Assembly (NCBI GenBank): GCA_007693965.1
Contig: RECQ01000042.1
Location: 61,323-125,322 of the forward strand
Length of the DNA: 64,000 nucleotides
Direction of reading: 5' to 3'
Origin: Phycisphaeraceae bacterium
Lineage (GTDB): Bacteria > Planctomycetota > Phycisphaerae > Phycisphaerales > UBA1924
Positions 53,665 to 62,714 of the stretch are shown piece by piece. Position 1 is the stretch's first letter. The number at the start of each line of letters is the position of its first letter. Both the position numbers and the translations under genes were made by a program. Under the pieces are notes generated by a model. That model was not told the DNA's origin. It worked only from the letters and a program-made list of their open reading frames with translations, and searched no databases.

Positions 53665-54080
53665 GGCTCGCTGATGAACCTGATGCACATGGGATATCGG
53701 TAATACTCACCCCGGTGGGCGGCCATGGCGCCGCGGATGCAGCCGATGAGTCGGAGGATGATCATCGCGGGGATGAGCAGCGGGATCAGCATGCCGAGCG
53801 AGACGACGGCGCCGCCGATGAAATACACGAGCAGGCTGATCTGGAAATTCACGGCCTCGCGCCCGTGATCATCAAGGAACGGCGACTGGTCGGCCTTGAT
53901 GCGCCACATGATGATGCAGCCGATGAGGGCGAGGACGCCGCCGAACTCGCTGAGGCCGATGAGGCCCATAAGGTGGTTGAACAGGCCGTAATTGCGCTCG
54001 TTCTCGGTCGCTTCGACGTCGATGTATCGTCCGGTCTGTTGTGCCTGGTTGACCATGGTCGGCGTCGCCACGAGAGTCAT
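53661..54080 (-). CDS. DUF4870-like membrane protein, 139 aa
   Basis: A small multi-span membrane protein of the DUF4870 (Tic20-like) type, function unknown. After a polar N-terminus of 30 residues come the family-typical helices: NHLMGLIGLSEFGGVLALIG, then the conserved DDHGREAVNFQISLLVYF, then ILRLIGCIRGAMAAHRGEYY, ending YPMCIRFI. The frame is open to 54356 but ATG 54080 has AGGAG about 10 nt upstream. It is divergent from pdxA and coupled to the small gene downstream. Confidence 0.82.
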   Translation of the reverse strand: MTLVATPTMVNQAQQTGRYIDVEATENERNYGLFNHLMGLIGLSEFGGVLALIGCIIMWRIKADQSPFLDDHGREAVNFQISLLVYFIGGAVVSLGMLIPLLIPAMIILRLIGCIRGAMAAHRGEYYRYPMCIRFISEP

Positions 54081-54193
54081 TGTGAGAAATCTCCTGCGCC
54101 TTGGAAAGCGCTCCTCTCTCCTTTGTTGGGGAGCGACGGGTTCAGATTTCTCGTCGCTGCATCTTTTCTTCGGCGAGCCCGCCTCCTCCAGCT

Positions 54194-54199
54194 TACGAT
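54194..54199 (+). promoter_or_regulatory. -10-like box TACGAT, 8 nt before ATG
   Basis: TACGAT is followed by TGCCCGCC and the ATG of pdxA, with no Shine-Dalgarno. Confidence 0.45.
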
Positions 54200-54207
54200 T
54201 GCCCGCC

Positions 54208-55296
54208 ATGTCCGAGATTCCCCCCACCCCAGACGAGCGAGCCGGCGCCCGCCGCCCCACCATTGGCGTGACCATGGGCGATCCGCTGGGGGTAGGCGCC
54301 GAGGTGGTGGTCAAGGCGCTGGCCGACCCGGCTCTGCGCCGCCGGGCCCGCTTCATGGTCTACGGCATGGCCGAGACGATGCATTACGCGGCGGACCTGG
54401 CTGAAATTGAACCCTACTGGTGGCGCGTGCAGCACGACTCGCCCCTGGTCGAGACGGCGGTGGGCCAGAGCGTTGTGATCCTCGATCACGATGAATACAC
54501 CACCATCGGCTCCCCCGGCGCCGGGCGCGAACGGGCCCGCTCCACCCGGGCCGGCGGCGAGGCCTCCTTCCGCTTCGTTGAGCACGCCATCCGTGACGCC
54601 AAGCTCTCCCCCGGCCACCCCCTGCGCCTGGACGCCGTGGTCACGGCGCCCATCAGCAAGCAGTCGTGGGCGATGGCGGGCCGCGGCAAGTACCCCGGGC
54701 ACACCGAGCTCTTCGCCACCCGCTTCAACGCCAAGCGCTGGGCGATGATGTTCATCTCGCCACGGCTCCGCGTCATTCTCGCCACCGCCCATGTGCCGCT
54801 GATGGATCTGCGAAACCTGCTCACGCTGGGTCGCGTCTTCGACCCCATCGACATCGGCAACGACGTCTGCCGCGGCCTCGGAATCGAGAAGCCGCGCATC
54901 GCGGTGTGCGGCCTGAATCCGCACGCAGGCGAAGGCGGGCTCTTCGGCGACGAGGAGACGCGCGTGATCGAGCCGGCCATCCGCATGGCTCAGGACACCG
55001 GGATCGATGTGCGCGGCCCCTTCCCGGCCGACACCATCTTCATCAGCGCCGCCCGGGGCGAGTTTGACCTGGTGGTCGCGATGTACCACGACCAGGGGCT
55101 GATCCCGGTGAAGCTGCTGGAATGGGAGCGCGCGGTGAACGTGACGGCGGGGCTGCCCATCGTGCGCACCAGCCCTGACCACGGCACGGCCTTCGACATC
55201 GCCGGCGCCAACCGCGCCGATGCGCGCAGCATGCGCGCATCGCTGGATCTCGCGATCGACATGGCGATGGCCAGACAGCCCGCCGTCAATGCGTAA
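54208..55296 (+). CDS. pdxA: 4-hydroxythreonine-4-phosphate dehydrogenase PdxA, 362 aa
   Basis: It oxidises 4-phosphohydroxy-L-threonine with NAD in the DXP-dependent route to vitamin B6. The start IGVTMGDPLGVGAEVVVKAL is typical, with Leu where many members have Ala/Pro-Ala-Gly. Substrate and metal residues are in VVTAPISKQSW, YPGHTELFA, LNPHAGEGGLFG, YHDQGLIPVK and SPDHGTAFDIAG. Length 362 is slightly above the usual 330 because of an N-terminal 16 residues and a short insert near residue 95. Since dxr is also present, DXP chemistry feeds both pathways. Confidence 0.93.
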   Translation: MSEIPPTPDERAGARRPTIGVTMGDPLGVGAEVVVKALADPALRRRARFMVYGMAETMHYAADLAEIEPYWWRVQHDSPLVETAVGQSVVILDHDEYTTIGSPGAGRERARSTRAGGEASFRFVEHAIRDAKLSPGHPLRLDAVVTAPISKQSWAMAGRGKYPGHTELFATRFNAKRWAMMFISPRLRVILATAHVPLMDLRNLLTLGRVFDPIDIGNDVCRGLGIEKPRIAVCGLNPHAGEGGLFGDEETRVIEPAIRMAQDTGIDVRGPFPADTIFISAARGEFDLVVAMYHDQGLIPVKLLEWERAVNVTAGLPIVRTSPDHGTAFDIAGANRADARSMRASLDLAIDMAMARQPAVNA

Positions 55297-55341
55297 CAGC
55301 GCGCTTTCTCCTGAAATAAATGGGAAATTCGTCCCGAGGCG

Positions 55342-55869
55342 TCACTCCGCCAGGTGCACCCAGCGCGCGTCGGTCGCCAGGACGCCCAGATCAACCGAGG
55401 CGCTGGCGAGCGCGGCGTTGTAATTCGCCCAGTGGGCGCTGAGCAGCAGGAGCCCGGCGCAGGAGAGCCACGCGCACACCTCCGCGGCCCGATGTCGGCG
55501 CAGGATGTACAGAATCCCGCCGCTGAGCGCGATGGTGAAGAGCTTGTAGATGACAAGCTGCCGGGCGCCGCCGACTTCGATCATGGCGCGGGCGATGGGG
55601 TTGGCCTCAAGCATGCCGACGGAGGACATGTAGGTGAGGGTGAGGCCCAGGTCGGTCAGTCCCATCATGGCCATGGCGAGGACCAGCAGCGTGACGCGTC
55701 GCGCCCGGGCCGCCGCCGCGGGCGACTGGCACGACACCCCCCGATCCGGGCCCGCCGCCCTGCCGGGGCGTGGGATCATCACTGCACCGATCTCGACGCC
55801 TCCAGCCATGGGCTCGTTGATCGGCCCGAGGCGACGACCGATGAAGGCGCCGGCCGCTTTGGCGGCCAT
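55342..55869 (-). CDS. DUF5658-like membrane protein, 175 aa
   Basis: A small membrane protein; function unknown. The conserved part begins near residue 60: LLVLAMAMMGLTDLGLTLTYM, then the signature MLEANPIARAMIE, then two more membrane helices (VIYKLFTIALSGGILYIL and AWLSCAGLLLLSAHWAN). The first 55 residues are polar and arginine-rich and may not be translated; ATG 55869 is used because the upstream codon at 55896 is TTG. Later ATG codons at 55809 and 55779 are possible starts. It is divergent from the large propeller gene. Confidence 0.6.
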   Translation of the reverse strand: MAAKAAGAFIGRRLGPINEPMAGGVEIGAVMIPRPGRAAGPDRGVSCQSPAAAARARRVTLLVLAMAMMGLTDLGLTLTYMSSVGMLEANPIARAMIEVGGARQLVIYKLFTIALSGGILYILRRHRAAEVCAWLSCAGLLLLSAHWANYNAALASASVDLGVLATDARWVHLAE

Positions 55870-55934
55870 AGACTCTGCGGTTGGCGACGCCTGCAACGGC
55901 CTGCAGGACCGCCGGTCTCAGTGGAGTGCGATGT

Positions 55935-58900
55935 ATGACATGGATGGCGGCAATACCGGACGCAGACAGAACTTCCTGGCGCCTCACCACGCGGCCCGCC
56001 CTCGCGGTTCGTCTCTGCCTGCCCGGCCTGGTCCTCCTGCTGCTGACCCTCTGGGCGAGTCCCTCCAGCACCGCCCAGGTGTTGAACCCGGTCTACCTGG
56101 ATGATTCACCCCGGGCCGCCGAATCGCTGGTGCGCGTCCAGGACTTCATCTCCTCGGGCAATCTCACCGAGGCGGCCCGCATTCTGCAGCAGACCATCGA
56201 CGAGGATGGTGATCGCGTCGTCCCCACCGACACGGATGACGATCTGTATGTCAGCGTTCGCCGCAAGGCCCACGAGCTGCTGCTCGCTGAGCCGAAGCTG
56301 ATGGCTGAGCTGCGCGAATCGCAGGGCCGGCTGGCGAAGCGGCTGCTGGATGAAGGCCGAGACGAAGAGGTCGAGCGCCGCTTCCTCTATACCAAGGCCG
56401 GGTTCGAAGCCGCGTTGCGCCAGGCCCAGCGTCATCTGGAGCGCGGCGCCTTCGATGGCGCGTTTCATGCGCTGGAGCAACTGGAGCGTCACCCCGATCG
56501 CATCGGAACTGGCGATGCGGAAGCCGCCGAACTGCTCACGCTCATCGCCCGATACCTGGATCGCGATGACGTCTGGATCCTTGCGGATCGCTGGCGACGC
56601 GAAGCCGGAAAAGAAACCACAGCGCAGGAGAGCCCGGTGATCATGCCGCCTCCGGGCAGCGAGATCATCCATCCGCTCTCCGCAGGCCCCGGCATCGATC
56701 TGGACGACATGGTGACCAAGCCGCTCTGGACCCGGGAGCTGCCACTCGCCCCGATTCGCATGGCCTCGCCCAATCAGCAGCAGCGGCGTGCGCAGCGGAA
56801 CGACACCGAGACCGATCCGGCGCCCAACGCCCGACTGCTGCACATCATTCCGGTGGCGACGGGCGACATGCTCATCATCAATGACTCGGAATCCGTCACA
56901 GCGTGGGATCGCTTCACCATGGAGCTGCGCTGGCACACGGATCTGGGGCCGATTCCCACCAACCGGCGTCAGCAGGCGCTGAGCGCATCGCAGCGGATGC
57001 TGGAGGATCTCAACACCGTCACCGTCTACGGGCCGTGGGTGATCGCCCCGGCCGGACTCGCCGCCAATGGAAACCGCGAGGGAGACCAGCGTGTTCATGC
57101 GCTCGACAGCTACACAGGTGAACGACGCTGGGCGGTGGATCTGCGCCAGCTCGATCCCGCCTTCGAGGAATCGAGCGTGCGCGGGCCGGCGGTCATTGAT
57201 CAGGGCGTGGTGATTCTCACCGCGGTCAAGCGGCATCGGCAGCGGCGCGTGGACAGCGTGCACCTCGCCGGGCTGGACCTGGCGACGGGCGATCTGCTGT
57301 GGCGTCGTGTGATCGGCAGCACGGGCTCACTCGCCTTCGCGGCGGGGGCGCGGGTGGCCGAGCCGGCCGTCGCCGATCGAGGCCTGGTCTACATCGCAAG
57401 CCGCCTCGGCTTCGCGGGGGCGGTGGAGTCGGCCACCGGACGCATCCGCTGGGTGCGCAAGATCGCGGAAGAGACGATGCGGACCTCACCCACCACGACG
57501 TGGCAGCTCGAATCGCCGCAGGTCATTGACGGCGTGATGTACACCATCTCGCCCAATCGGAGCCGAATTCTCGCGCTGGACGCGCACACCGGGCGGAAAA
57601 TTTCGGAGCGACCCTCCACAGATTTCAATCGACCCGCCTACCTGCTGCAGACTGAAGGCATGCTGATCGCCGTCGGCGATCGCAGCATCATGGCGCTGGC
57701 GGGCTCCGACTTCGAGAAGAGCGACGCCGCGGCGCGCACCATCGCCACGACAGGTGAGGATCTCCGGGGCAGGGTGGCGATCGCGGGTGAGACCGCGTTG
57801 GCGCCGGTCGTCAACGGCATCCTGGCCGCCTCCAGCCGCGCAACCGATCCGCGCAGCGCCGAACTGGTGCGCCTGGATTACACCGGCAACCCGCTGGCGA
57901 TCGAGAGCCAGCTCATCGTGGTGGATGACGCCGAGGTGCATACTTATCTGCTCTGGTCCGTCGCCGAGCGGATGCTGACCGAACGCATGGAGCTGGAGCC
58001 GAAAAACGCATCGCACGCGGCGACCTTCGCCGAACTGGCCCACCGGGCCGGCAAGACGGACCGGATCATCCCGGCGGTCGATGCGGCTCTGACCGCGATC
58101 GAAAATGCGCCGCTCGATGACGTGAACCAGTCGGCGCGGTCGCGGCTCTTCGCGGCGGTGCTGGACATGGTGGATCCGCACCCGGACGACGCAGCGGACG
58201 CCCCGCGCTACGAGCGATCGGCGCGGGGCGAACTGGTCCATCGACTCGGACGTCTCGCCGGCGCTCCTGAGGAGCGCGTCCGTCACCTGCTCGCCTCGGG
58301 CGCGCATGCGGGCGCGATCGGCCGGATCGGTGAAGCCGTGGACTCGTATCAGCGAATCCTGAGCGAAGAGTCACTGGCGTCGGCCCGCTTCGACCGGCAT
58401 GGATCAAGCCTGGACGCGACCGACGAGGCGACTCGTCGACTGCGCGAACTCCTGCGCGAGTACGGCCGCGGGCACTACGCAGCGTACGAAGCGGAGGCGG
58501 AGCGGGCGCTCGCAGAAGTCAGCGGTTCGAGGGATCCGGACCGGTACATCGAAGTGGCGCGCCGGTACCCGGTTTCCAGCGCCGCCGCCATGGCATGGTC
58601 TGAAGCCGCCGGCGCGCATGCGTCGCGCGGCAGGCCCCACGGCGCCATCTACGCGCTGGAGCGGGGTCTGCAGGCCGCTGAAGATGCGCTGGATCCGTCT
58701 GATCCATTGCTGGGCGAGCTGGCGGGGCGTCTGGTGCAGTCGCTGGCGCGAGCCGATCGCATCGCGGCGGCGAGCACAACGCTGAAGCGCATTCAGGATC
58801 GTCACCCTGCGCTCGTGCTGACAGACTCGGATCGCACCATCGACGTCCCCGCGCTGACCCAATCGCTCGCAACCCGTCTCGGTTCGCTGGAGCGCAGGCC

Positions 58901-60242
58901 GGCCATCTCACTGCTTCCGGCGACGCCGAACATGTCGCTGCTGGAGGGGTGGGTGCTCGTGACACCGTTGATCGGCGGCCAGGGCGCCTCCTCGGCGTCC
59001 AGCGAGTTCGTGGTGTTGGCGAATCGCTCCCAGGATCTGTTCGGCCTGTGGGGCGTCGACGCCGGGGGTGGTCTCAAACTGCACTGGTCCGTCGAAGTTG
59101 ATGAGCAGACCCTGCTGCTGCAACTGGGCGACGAAGCCGTACACTTCGCCACGCCCGACGAGAACGGTGTGATCATTTCGCGCTATGACCTGGCCTCCGG
59201 CGCGCGGCAATGGAAGACGCCCCCCTTCCGCGACATCTTCCCAGAGAACGAGACGATCACGCGTCGCCTGGCTCGCGGCACGACGGGGCGCATGCCGACA
59301 GTGGACACGCCGGTGCATCAGGATCGTCTGCTCGCCGAGACGCTGGCGGTCTTGGAGGGCGACACGCTCGTGCTGATCGAGCGGACGGGTCGGTGCGTCG
59401 CTTTCAACCTGAGATCAGGTCGCCCGAAGTGGGTTCGCACGGATTCGGTCCATGTCGTCCACGACGCCGCCGCCGCCGCGGGCATGCTGGTGATGGGCGG
59501 CGCGGCGCAGGCGGCCCGGGCCGACCGGGTCGCACGCGGGGCTGAGCCGGAGGCGCCGCCGGCGCTGCTCGCCATCGACATCGAGACCGGGAGAACGCTG
59601 CACAAATTGGAGACAGTCGGGGGACCGATCCGCTGGGTGCGGCTGGCCAGCGATGGCGAGCTGTACGTCGGCTCGAATGAGGCCCTGAGCTCCTACGATC
59701 TCTTCCAGGGACGCCTGCGATGGACCGCCACCGGCGAACAGGCGCGGGAGACCTCCGAAGCCTGGATTTTCCCCGGGCGGCTGATCACCCTGGTCGAGCC
59801 GGAGACCCTGTGGCAGATCGAGAGCGAGGACGGTTCAGTGCGGCGTCGACCGCTGGACGCCCGCGGCCGCCTTCCCGCCACGCAGTCGGGGCTGCTGATC
59901 CGACAGGTGGGTGATCTGGTCTCTCTCAGCACCTCGAAGGGGTTGGCCCTGTTTGATCGCAGCGGCGAACTGGTGGGCATGGACCACCGGATCGCGGAAC
60001 GGTTCAACATCCCGGCCCGATTGTCGCGGGACGACTCCATCACAATCGATGTAACCGCGCACGCGGAGCGAAGGGATGCGGGCCTGTACACACTCTCTTA
60101 CTACGAGAACACCACCGGGCGGCTCCGCCAGCAGGCGGATGTCCCCCTTGGAGACAACCCCACGGGCCTGGTCCTGATCGAGGGGCGGATTCTGATCACA
60201 GCCGGTGACGCGACGGTGGTGCTGGACGCCGACGGCCGCTGA
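55935..60242 (+). CDS. Giant exported protein with two PQQ-like beta-propellers, 1435 aa
   Basis: An exported protein with no settled function. A signal or anchor helix (VRLCLPGLVLLLLTLWA) is followed by a helical region (about 45-230) and then a first BamB/PQQ-like propeller (about 290-660, blades such as LDLATGDLLWRRVIG, VESATGRIRWVRKI and LDAHTGRKI). A long TPR-like helical region follows (about 690-1000). The second propeller is at about 1010-1430 (YDLASGARQWKTP, FNLRSGRPKWVRT, YDLFQGRLRWTATG, and LSTSKGLALFDRSG). It is far larger than BamB (about 390 residues). A scaffold in the envelope is the best guess. ATG 55935 is chosen for the signal. Confidence 0.75.
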   Translation: MTWMAAIPDADRTSWRLTTRPALAVRLCLPGLVLLLLTLWASPSSTAQVLNPVYLDDSPRAAESLVRVQDFISSGNLTEAARILQQTIDEDGDRVVPTDTDDDLYVSVRRKAHELLLAEPKLMAELRESQGRLAKRLLDEGRDEEVERRFLYTKAGFEAALRQAQRHLERGAFDGAFHALEQLERHPDRIGTGDAEAAELLTLIARYLDRDDVWILADRWRREAGKETTAQESPVIMPPPGSEIIHPLSAGPGIDLDDMVTKPLWTRELPLAPIRMASPNQQQRRAQRNDTETDPAPNARLLHIIPVATGDMLIINDSESVTAWDRFTMELRWHTDLGPIPTNRRQQALSASQRMLEDLNTVTVYGPWVIAPAGLAANGNREGDQRVHALDSYTGERRWAVDLRQLDPAFEESSVRGPAVIDQGVVILTAVKRHRQRRVDSVHLAGLDLATGDLLWRRVIGSTGSLAFAAGARVAEPAVADRGLVYIASRLGFAGAVESATGRIRWVRKIAEETMRTSPTTTWQLESPQVIDGVMYTISPNRSRILALDAHTGRKISERPSTDFNRPAYLLQTEGMLIAVGDRSIMALAGSDFEKSDAAARTIATTGEDLRGRVAIAGETALAPVVNGILAASSRATDPRSAELVRLDYTGNPLAIESQLIVVDDAEVHTYLLWSVAERMLTERMELEPKNASHAATFAELAHRAGKTDRIIPAVDAALTAIENAPLDDVNQSARSRLFAAVLDMVDPHPDDAADAPRYERSARGELVHRLGRLAGAPEERVRHLLASGAHAGAIGRIGEAVDSYQRILSEESLASARFDRHGSSLDATDEATRRLRELLREYGRGHYAAYEAEAERALAEVSGSRDPDRYIEVARRYPVSSAAAMAWSEAAGAHASRGRPHGAIYALERGLQAAEDALDPSDPLLGELAGRLVQSLARADRIAAASTTLKRIQDRHPALVLTDSDRTIDVPALTQSLATRLGSLERRPAISLLPATPNMSLLEGWVLVTPLIGGQGASSASSEFVVLANRSQDLFGLWGVDAGGGLKLHWSVEVDEQTLLLQLGDEAVHFATPDENGVIISRYDLASGARQWKTPPFRDIFPENETITRRLARGTTGRMPTVDTPVHQDRLLAETLAVLEGDTLVLIERTGRCVAFNLRSGRPKWVRTDSVHVVHDAAAAAGMLVMGGAAQAARADRVARGAEPEAPPALLAIDIETGRTLHKLETVGGPIRWVRLASDGELYVGSNEALSSYDLFQGRLRWTATGEQARETSEAWIFPGRLITLVEPETLWQIESEDGSVRRRPLDARGRLPATQSGLLIRQVGDLVSLSTSKGLALFDRSGELVGMDHRIAERFNIPARLSRDDSITIDVTAHAERRDAGLYTLSYYENTTGRLRQQADVPLGDNPTGLVLIEGRILITAGDATVVLDADGR

Positions 60243-60278
60243 GCAGTATCCCAACGACCGAAGCCCGCGCCCGGCTGG

Positions 60279-60284
60279 TAGGAT
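60279..60284 (+). promoter_or_regulatory. -10-like box TAGGAT, 7 nt before ATG
   Basis: TAGGAT is followed by GCCCTCC and the ATG at 60292. It favours this ATG over the one at 60283, which would overlap the box. Confidence 0.4.
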
Positions 60285-60291
60285 GCCCTCC

Positions 60292-60645
60292 ATGGACAGC
60301 TCCTACGAGGCGAGGCGGCTGGCGGACCTGCGGGAGCGGCGCGGGGCGCGGCGGCCGACGGGCTCGATGGGCGACGCCTTCGCCAGCGCGGCCAAGGAAT
60401 TGGAGCGGCAGCGCCGACGCACCGGCGCCGTGGCGGGCGCCTGGGAGGCGGTGTGCCCCGCGGAGCTGATCGACCGCACGGCGATCGAGGGCGTCAGCCG
60501 CGGCGTGCTGACGATCCGCGTGGCGGACGCCTCGACGCGGTTCCAGCTCGATCGCTTCATGCGCGGGGGCGGGGAGATGGAGGTCATCCGGCGGTCGCCA
60601 TCGGGGGTGCGGCGGGTGAAGCTGGTTGTGGGGGCGGTGGACTGA
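60292..60645 (+). CDS. DUF721/DciA-like protein, 117 aa
   Basis: A DUF721 (DciA-like) protein; DciA is the ancestral loader of the DnaB replicative helicase in bacteria without DnaC. Typical features are a basic N-terminal helix region (LADLRERRGARR), WEAVCPAELIDRTAIEGVSRGVL in the KH-like core (here split in two parts of 12 and 11), the strand LTIRVADASTRFQL, and a final VKLVVGAVD. Length near 115 is normal. It is not next to dnaA or recF here. The symbol dciA is withheld because family membership is by pattern only. Confidence 0.72.
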   Translation: MDSSYEARRLADLRERRGARRPTGSMGDAFASAAKELERQRRRTGAVAGAWEAVCPAELIDRTAIEGVSRGVLTIRVADASTRFQLDRFMRGGGEMEVIRRSPSGVRRVKLVVGAVD

Positions 60646-60730
60646 CAACTTTGCGGACGGCTTCGATTGTCGCCGCACGGGTGGATCTCCCCTTTCCAAG
60701 GCGATTGGCGAACGGCCCCCGAACAGCCGA

Positions 60731-60736
60731 TATGAT
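60731..60736 (+). promoter_or_regulatory. -10-like box TATGAT, 5 nt before ATG
   Basis: TATGAT is followed by TGTCC and the ATG at 60742 of spoVR. A TTG in frame at 60736 overlaps the box and is unlikely to be the start. Confidence 0.5.
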
Positions 60737-60741
60737 TGTCC

Positions 60742-62301
60742 ATGGCGCAGCGGACCAACACCAACCTCTCGCCCGAGCTGATCGCCCACATGCAGGCGAT
60801 CAAGGCCAAGGCGATCGAGTACGGGCTGAGCTTCTACGAAGTGATCTTCGAGGTGCTCGACTTCGAGACGATGAACCAGATCGCCTCGTACGGCGGGTTC
60901 CCGGTGCGCTATCCGCACTGGCGCTGGGGGATGGAGTTCGAGAAGCTGAGCAAGCGCGACGCCTACGGGCTGGGGCGCATCTATGAGATGGTGATCAACA
61001 ACGATCCCTGCTATGCCTACCTGCAGGAGTCGAACTCGGTCACTGATCAGAAGCTGGTGATGGCCCACGTCTACGGCCACGCCGACTTCTTCCTGAACAA
61101 CCTGTGGTTCGGCAAGACCAACCGGCGCATGATCGACGAGATGGCCAACCACGCCACGCGCGTGCGCCGGCACATCGAGCGGCAGGGGCAGGAGACGGTG
61201 GAGACGTTTCTCGATGTGTGCCTGAGCATCGAGCACCTGATCGATCCGCACTCGATGTTCGTGCAGCGCGAGGAGCGCGGCGCCGGGCGGCGGCGCTCGG
61301 CGATGGACGAGGAGCAGACCGAGGGTTTCACGCCGGAGAAGCTGCCCGCCAAGTCCTACATGGACCCCTTCATCAATCCCGCCAAGGCGATGGAGGAGCA
61401 GCGCCGACGCCACGAGGAGAAGCTGATCGCGGAAAAAGGGCGCCTTCCGACGCGCCCGACGCGTGATGTGCTGCTCTTCCTGCTGCGCCATGCGCCGCTG
61501 GAGCCCTGGCAGCACGACATCCTCTCGCTGATCCGCGATGAGTCGTACTACTTCGCGCCGCAGGCGATGACCAAGATCATGAACGAGGGGTGGGCTAGCT
61601 ACTGGCACTCGCTGCTGATGACGCGGCACTTCGTCGAGGCGAAGGAGATCGTGGACTACGCCGAGCAGCACTCGGGTGTGGTGCACATGCCGCCGGGCGG
61701 GTTCAACCCGTACAAGATCGGCATCGAGATGTTCAAGGACATCGAACGCCGCTGGGATCGCGGCCAGCACGGCGCGGCGTGGGAGGAGCTCGAGGGCATC
61801 GGCGCCCGCGAGGCGTGGGACGACAAGTCGATGCGCGGGCGCGAGAAGATCTTCGAGGTGCGCCGGATCTACAACGATGTGAGCTTCATCGACGAGTTCC
61901 TCACCGAGGAGTTCGTCGAGCGGCACAACATGTATCACTACCGGCGCGACCCGCACACCGGCGAGGTGCGCATCGTGACGCGCGACTTCGAGACCATCAA
62001 GCAGACGCTGCTCTACCGCATCGCCAACATGGGCCAGCCCTATATCTACGTCGTCGACGCCAACTACCTGAACCGGGGCGAGCTGTACCTGGCCCACCAG
62101 TGGAACGGGCTGGACATCGAGATCGCCTCGGCGACGGAGACGCTGCGCAACCTGCGGCGGGTGTGGGGCCGGCCCGTCCACCTGCAGGCCCGCATCGACC
62201 AGGACATGCACCTCTTTACCTGCGACAACCCCGAGGACGAGCAGGTGAAGCGGGAGAAGATCTCGGACGAGACGCCCGCGCCCGCGCACGTGCTACAATG
62301 A
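60742..62301 (+). CDS. spoVR: SpoVR family protein, 519 aa
   Basis: A SpoVR protein, widespread in non-sporulating bacteria and of uncertain role; elsewhere it accompanies the stress kinase YeaG/PrkA and YeaH, which are not seen here. Family motifs are GGFPVRYPHWRWGMEFEKL (near 55), VMAHVYGHADFFLNN, FLLRHAPLEPWQHDIL, IRDESYYFAPQAMTKIMNEG (continuing WASYWHS), and GFNPYKIGIEMFKDIE. The C-terminal part has YVVDANYLNRGELYLAH. Conserved His/Glu residues suggest a metal or nucleotide site. Length 519 is standard. It is followed 7 nt later by a zinc-ribbon gene. Confidence 0.93.
   Translation: MAQRTNTNLSPELIAHMQAIKAKAIEYGLSFYEVIFEVLDFETMNQIASYGGFPVRYPHWRWGMEFEKLSKRDAYGLGRIYEMVINNDPCYAYLQESNSVTDQKLVMAHVYGHADFFLNNLWFGKTNRRMIDEMANHATRVRRHIERQGQETVETFLDVCLSIEHLIDPHSMFVQREERGAGRRRSAMDEEQTEGFTPEKLPAKSYMDPFINPAKAMEEQRRRHEEKLIAEKGRLPTRPTRDVLLFLLRHAPLEPWQHDILSLIRDESYYFAPQAMTKIMNEGWASYWHSLLMTRHFVEAKEIVDYAEQHSGVVHMPPGGFNPYKIGIEMFKDIERRWDRGQHGAAWEELEGIGAREAWDDKSMRGREKIFEVRRIYNDVSFIDEFLTEEFVERHNMYHYRRDPHTGEVRIVTRDFETIKQTLLYRIANMGQPYIYVVDANYLNRGELYLAHQWNGLDIEIASATETLRNLRRVWGRPVHLQARIDQDMHLFTCDNPEDEQVKREKISDETPAPAHVLQ
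62294..62299 (+). promoter_or_regulatory. -10 consensus-like box TACAAT, 9 nt before ATG
   Basis: TACAAT lies inside the last codons of spoVR and 9 nt before the ATG at 62309. It would let the zinc-ribbon gene be transcribed alone. GAGG between them could also serve as a ribosome site. Confidence 0.45.
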
Positions 62302-62308
62302 GGCCGTC

Positions 62309-62578
62309 ATGAGCTGCTGCCCCGGACCACGAACAGGACCCGAGTTCGACCCCGACTTCGAAGGCCCCAGCGAGGCCGACATGGAGCGCTTCGGGTGCGA
62401 ACTGGTCGCGTGCACAGAGTGCGGCGAGGACGTGTACGACGAGGCGGAATGGTGCCCCAGGTGCGGCGCCGCCATGACGCACTCGGGCGTGGAGGGCGGA
62501 AGCTCGAAGCCCAAGCCGTGGGTGCTCTTCGGCGCGGGGGTGGCGCTGGGGGCGTTCGTGCTTGTGATTCTTCTGTGA
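62309..62578 (+). CDS. Zinc-ribbon membrane protein, 89 aa
   Basis: Function unknown. A four-cysteine zinc ribbon is formed by CTECG (about 35-39) and CPRCG (about 49-53), after an acidic N-terminus with an extra CC pair. A single C-terminal helix (VLFGAGVALGAFVLVILL) anchors it with the ribbon in the cytoplasm. It lies 7 nt after spoVR and may share its transcript. A palindrome begins at its stop codon. Confidence 0.75.
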   Translation: MSCCPGPRTGPEFDPDFEGPSEADMERFGCELVACTECGEDVYDEAEWCPRCGAAMTHSGVEGGSSKPKPWVLFGAGVALGAFVLVILL

Positions 62579-62582
62579 GATG

Positions 62583-62705
62583 ACCACAGAGGCACTGAGG
62601 CACAGAGAAGAAAAAGAAGATGTGATGATGTGATCGCATTCGTTTTCGGATGCGCACTTCGTCAGATCATTTCATCATCCTTTCTGTGTCTTTGTGCCTC
62701 TGTGG
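62583..62705. repeat. Iterated-word palindrome, family F copy 1
   Basis: CCACAGAGGCACTGAGGCAC and AGAGAAGAAAAAGAAG on the left match CTTTCTGTGTCTTTGTGCCT and CTGTGG on the right. Words like TGATGATGTGATC pair with GATCATTTCATCATC nearer the centre. It lies between convergent zinc-ribbon genes. Confidence 0.9.
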
Positions 62706-62714
62706 CGAACTGAT

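Noticed and set aside
60196..62289. A 697-aa open frame antisense to spoVR
   Set aside because: It mirrors the well-supported spoVR gene and has no recognisable domain or ribosome site.
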